NCBI GenBank assembly: GCA_029216955.1
Contig: JANAVB010042220.1
Coordinates: forward strand, 16,124,567 to 16,188,566
Length of the DNA stretch: 64,000 nucleotides
DNA from: Iris pallida
Lineage: Eukaryota > Streptophyta > Magnoliopsida > Asparagales > Iridaceae
Direction of reading: 5' to 3'
In this document: piece after piece, positions 60,063 through 64,000 of the stretch
Layout of the letters: every line of letters starts with the position of its first letter
How positions within the stretch are numbered: position 1 is the stretch's first letter
Notes under the pieces: generated by a model
Database searches by the model: none
The model's input: only the letters and a program-made list of their open reading frames with translations
What the model was told of the DNA's origin: nothing
Translations under genes and position numbers: made by a program

Positions 60063-63000
60063 TTAATTTAACCTTGTCTCAAGGTCAAAATACAGATACT
60101 TCCTAATGAACTCCTCGTATGTAACCCAGGTGGCTGTATTGTCATCTCCTTCCTGCCACTGCACGCGTAGGTCGGCAGCTGCCTTGCCACTGCGCTGAAC
60201 CAGCCTTCTCTCCAAAACCCAGTGAGGTTCCAGTATGACTTCGTCGACCAGTGAGGGTACTCCTTGCTGCAGGTTGGCCCGAGGACTGATGTGTTTCTTC
60301 AGTTGGGAGACGTGGAAAACCGGGTGAACTTGGGATTCGACTGGAAGAGCCAATCTATATGCGACCTTCCCCACCCTCGCAATGACTTGATAGGGACCGT
60401 AATACTTGGGAGAGAGCTTTGAGGTCGTCGTTGGGCCATTATTATCTGCCGGTATGGTTGGACCTTCAAGTAAACCCAATCATCCACCTCGAACTCTCGA
60501 TCAGTGCGATGGGCGTCTGCAAACTTTTTTATCCTTTCTCGAGCTAGCATCAGGTTATCCTTGAGGAGTTGGAGTGCGTTGTCTCTGTTGGCCATCATCT
60601 CTGCGACCTCAGGGTCTTTGGGTATATCTGGGACATAGGTAAGCAAGTTAGGGGGAGCCCTGTCATATACCACCTCAAAGGGAGTCATCTTAGTTGAGCA
60701 ATGCCAGTTCGTATTGTACCAATACTCTGTCCAACCCAGGTACTTACTCCACTGCCTCAGTTTTTGACTGCAAAAACAACAGAGATATCCCTCTATCACC
60801 TTGTTGGTGACCTCCGTTTGCCCGTTCGATTGGGGATGATAGGCCATGCTGTAGTGGAGGTCCGTTCCTTGCAACTTAAACAACTCCTTCCAGAAGAGGC
60901 TGGTGAAGAGAGGGTCTCAATCGGACACGATGGACTTTGGCATCCCGTGTAGCTGGCAGATCCCATCCATAAAAATATAGGCTATAGAGCTCACAGTAAA
61001 CGGATGTGTCAGAGGAAAAAGATGAATGTACTTACTCAATTGATCCACGACCACCATTATAGAAGTGCAGTTGTGACTGGAAGGTAGGCCATCAATTAAA
61101 TCCATCGACAAGTCTTCCCAAATTTCTTCGGGAATGGTGAGTGGCTGAAGGAGACCTGCAGGGGCCATCGTTTCTGCCTTACTTCTCTGGCAGACTTCAC
61201 ACCCACGAATGTACTCCTTCACTGCCCTCTTCATCCCTTTCCAGTAACAGGAGCTTCAGAGTCGTTGCAGGGTCTTGCTCATGCCCGAATGCCCACCTGA
61301 TACTGAGTCGTGATGCTCCTTGAGCATTAGCTCCACATAGATAGAGTGGGGGTCGACTAATAGCTTGTTTTTATAGAGAAGCAGTCCATTCCTGAGCACG
61401 TATTTATTTGGGTCGAGCTACCTTAACTCCCATTTAGCAAATTTTCTTTGGTAGTACTCTGAATCCTTCATCTCGGTTCTGAAGTGGTCGAGCCATTCAG
61501 GAGTCACCGAAGAAATTGCATTCAACTATGCTTCTTTCCTTCTTGACAAGCTATCGGCTGCCTTGTTCTCCACTCCCTTCTTGTACTCCACACGATAATT
61601 GAACCCATGCAATTTTAGCACCATTTGAATTGGGCCTCCGAGTACAATTTCTAATCGAGCATATACTTGAGAGCCTTATGGTCCGTCTTGATTGTAAAAG
61701 TGGATCCCCAGAGGTATTACTTCCATTTTTTTTACTGTTAGGAGAATAGCGAGCATCTTCTTCTCGTAGGTAGACAGTGCACTGGCTCTCTCCTTAAGTG
61801 CTTGGCTAAGGAATGCTACGGGTCGACCCTCCTACATTAACACCGCTCCGATCCCGCGATCTGAAGCATCGCACTCTAGCGTGAATTCCTGGTTGAAATC
61901 GGGCATTCTCAGCACAGGGGCTCACGTGAGGGCTAGTTGGAGCTCTTGGAAGGACTGGTGTGCTTGGTCATTCTAACTAAATTTTTTGTTGGTGTCCAGC
62001 TTCTTCAACAGATTGGTTAGGGGGGCTGCCTTGGTTCTGTAGCTCTGGATAAACCTTCGATAGTAGCCGGTTAGACCAAGAAACCCTCGAAGCTCTCGGA
62101 GGTTGGTGGGGACTGGCCAATCGAGCACTGCTTGGACCTTCTCCATGTCGACCTGTACTCCTCTGTTGGAAATCACATAGCCCAAATACCCAATCTGTTG
62201 TTGGAAGAACAAGCACTTGCTGTGTTTCACCTTGAGGTCGTGCTCCTTTAATCTCTGGAGTACTTTCTCCAGGTGTTTGAGGTGAGTGGCTTTGTCTGGG
62301 CTATAAACCAAAATATCGTCAAAGAAAACTAGTACGAACCTTCTTAGAAAGTCTCTGAATATTAAGTTCATGAGAGCTTGGAATGTAGAGGGTGCGTTGG
62401 TTAGCCCGAAGGGCATAACCCTGAACTCGTAGTGGCCTTCGTGTGTTCGAAAGGCTGTTTTGTGGGTGTCTTCTTCCGCCATCCGCACATGGTGATAGCC
62501 TGCTCTGAGATCGAGCTTAGAGAAATACTGTGCTCCGTGCAGTTCGTCGAAGAGCTCTTCAATAAATGGTATCGGATACTTGTCTTTGATGGTGTTCTGG
62601 TTGAGTGCTCGGTAGTCCACACACAGTCTCCATGACCCGTCTGCCTTCTTCACAAGGGTCACCGGGGAAGAGTATGAGATGTTACTATGCTTAATTATAC
62701 CAGAGCTGAACATTTCTCTTACTTGCCGCTCGATTTCATTTTTTTGTATATATGGGTGTTGATAGGGACGGCTACATACTCGTTGGGCACCGGGAATCAA
62801 AGGAATTTTGTGGTCATAATCTCTACTAGGAGGTAGCTCCGTGGGTTCAGAAAATAATATACCATACTTCTTTAACCGGGAGGTTAGCTCGGGAACTGCT
62901 TCTGACTCTTCTTCCTTCTCTCGTTCCAGAGTACATAGTTGTATAATGAAGATTTGAGCTCCTTGCCGCAGGTCCTTTCCTTCTGGTTCTGCCATGTTAT

Positions 63001-63996
63001 TAAGCAGGGGCTGTATCCCTTTGAATTGTTGCACACCTTCTTGTCCTTCAAACTTTATAGTTAATTCATTGAAGTTCCACACTATATCACCCAACGTTCT
63101 CAACCAATTTGCTCCCAACACGATTTGGCATCCTGATATAGGTACGTGGAGCAGGTCTACGACTATCCTCTTGTCCTGACATTCGATGGTAACCTTCGAG
63201 CTAAGTCCTTGGCTATGAAGCTTATCTTCGTTCTCTACCACTACTTCAAATGCCTTATCTTCATTCTTGGGAAGCCCTATGCTCTCGCAAAATTTACTAT
63301 CCATGAAACTGTGTGTAGAGCCAGAGTCGACTAGTATCACCACTGGCTTCCTGTTGAGGGTACCCATCATCCTCATGGTGGTGTCGTGGTTCATTCTCGA
63401 TAATGCTTGTAAGGATATGGCAAAGGTGGGATCTGTGCTGATCATTCCTTCCTTCTCCTCATTTGGCCTTGGCTCGTCTTTGTCTTCGTCTTCGTCTTCA
63501 GTGGACATCATGTAGAGTCGTTTCTCCTTGCACTTGTGCCCCTTAAACCATTTCTCCTTACAGTAGAAGCATTGTCCCAGACCCTCCTTCGAATTATTTC
63601 ATTTGGAGATATTTTGGTAGGAGGTTTGGTATATGTAGGTGCAGTGGTAGTAGGGATAGGTATGTTACCCATTTTCTTGCTGTTATCTCCAGTCAAGAGT
63701 GTTGTTGAAGACCCAGGGTTATAGTTCCTCCCTGTGGATTGATGAGATTTGTAGGAGTTTTGAAGGGCCAACGACTTGGCTTCATAAAGTCGGGCAAGGT
63801 GCATTGCAGTTGGAAGGGATGTGGGGTTGGCCACTTGAACCTCGTACTTGACCTCCTCTTATAATCACCCCATGTACTGGCTGATGAGGCACGTTTCACT
63901 GAAGCCTTGGACCTTCTTGCACAACCTCTGAAATTGGGCGTCGTAGTCGGAGACAGATCCATCTTGCTTCAAACTTTTTAATTCCATCACATAATT
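60063..63996 (-). pseudogene. Ty3/gypsy chromovirus gag-pol (broken, runs off the right edge)
   Basis: From the right edge: gag (SVSDYDAQFQRLCKKVQGFS, with stops near 63865), zinc knuckle CFYCKEKWFKGHKC (about 63530-63570), protease VDSGSTHSFMD, RT with SWRLCVDYRALNQ and VLVFFDDILVYS (61973-63511 is intact), RNase H ECDASDRGIGAVL with stops, integrase CEVCQRSK, MDLIDGLP and HPQSNGQTEV with a stop after SIVSD (60917), then LSPKYYGPYQVIARVG, VFHVSQLKKHI and a C-terminal chromodomain (WQEGDDNTATWVTYEEF). Reina- or Galadriel-like chromovirus; not functional. Confidence 0.9.
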
Positions 63997-64000
63997 TGTG

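Noticed and set aside
59437..63996. Endogenous pararetrovirus or other viral origin for the gypsy pol region
   Set aside because: The gag-PR-RT-RH-IN-chromodomain order and adjacent LTR identify a chromovirus retrotransposon; no movement-protein or coat-protein motif was seen.

Overview
This is plant nuclear DNA, almost certainly from an angiosperm with TE-swollen introns. One host gene is recognisable. It is the nuclear-exosome RNA helicase MTR4 (DExH-box, Ski2-like), on the minus strand, with its start codon at 34463 and its stop at 319. I resolved 14 coding exons. They total 2,976 nt including the stop, so 991 residues, which matches the plant family. Every exon junction keeps frame and no internal stop was seen. 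The gene spans about 34 kb, of which about 91% is intron. One intron (intron 5) has a GC donor instead of GT.

Layout of the gene half (1-34.6 kb). Intron 13 carries a 1.7-kb Tourist/Harbinger-like element whose core is an almost T-free minisatellite. Intron 12 carries a 5.9-kb, short-LTR copia relic with a GTAAT target duplication. Its internal tandem arrays resemble heat-shock elements. Intron 6 carries a hAT-like element. Intron 5 carries a TIR element. Intron 3 carries three hAT-like elements, two of them nested, caught up in a 585-bp tandem duplication. Intron 1 carries an 8-kb copia element (AAGAC target duplication), and a hAT-like MITE sits inside its 5' LTR. Both copia elements run antisense to MTR4.

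Upstream of MTR4 (34.6-38.4 kb) a 3.8-kb TIR element, with a perfect 8-bp duplication, ends 135 bp from the MTR4 start codon. A 406-bp MITE has inserted into its left terminus. The interior is a dense array of short perfect or near-perfect inverted repeats in two alternating families, partly organised as a 239-bp tandem unit. I regard this as the most unusual structure in the window.

The right half (38.4-64 kb) is nested Ty3/gypsy debris. It contains a 4.7-kb LTR-like unit, a minus-strand Tekay/Del-type pol relic, a plus-strand 5.5-kb two-LTR element lacking pol (51545-57044), a hAT MITE with a perfect 8-bp duplication (47558-48208), inverted copies of an unknown repeat, and a broken minus-strand chromovirus gag-pol running off the right edge. 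No tRNA, rRNA or CRISPR feature was seen, and no host gene other than MTR4. All homology calls rest on reading conserved motifs; no database search was run.
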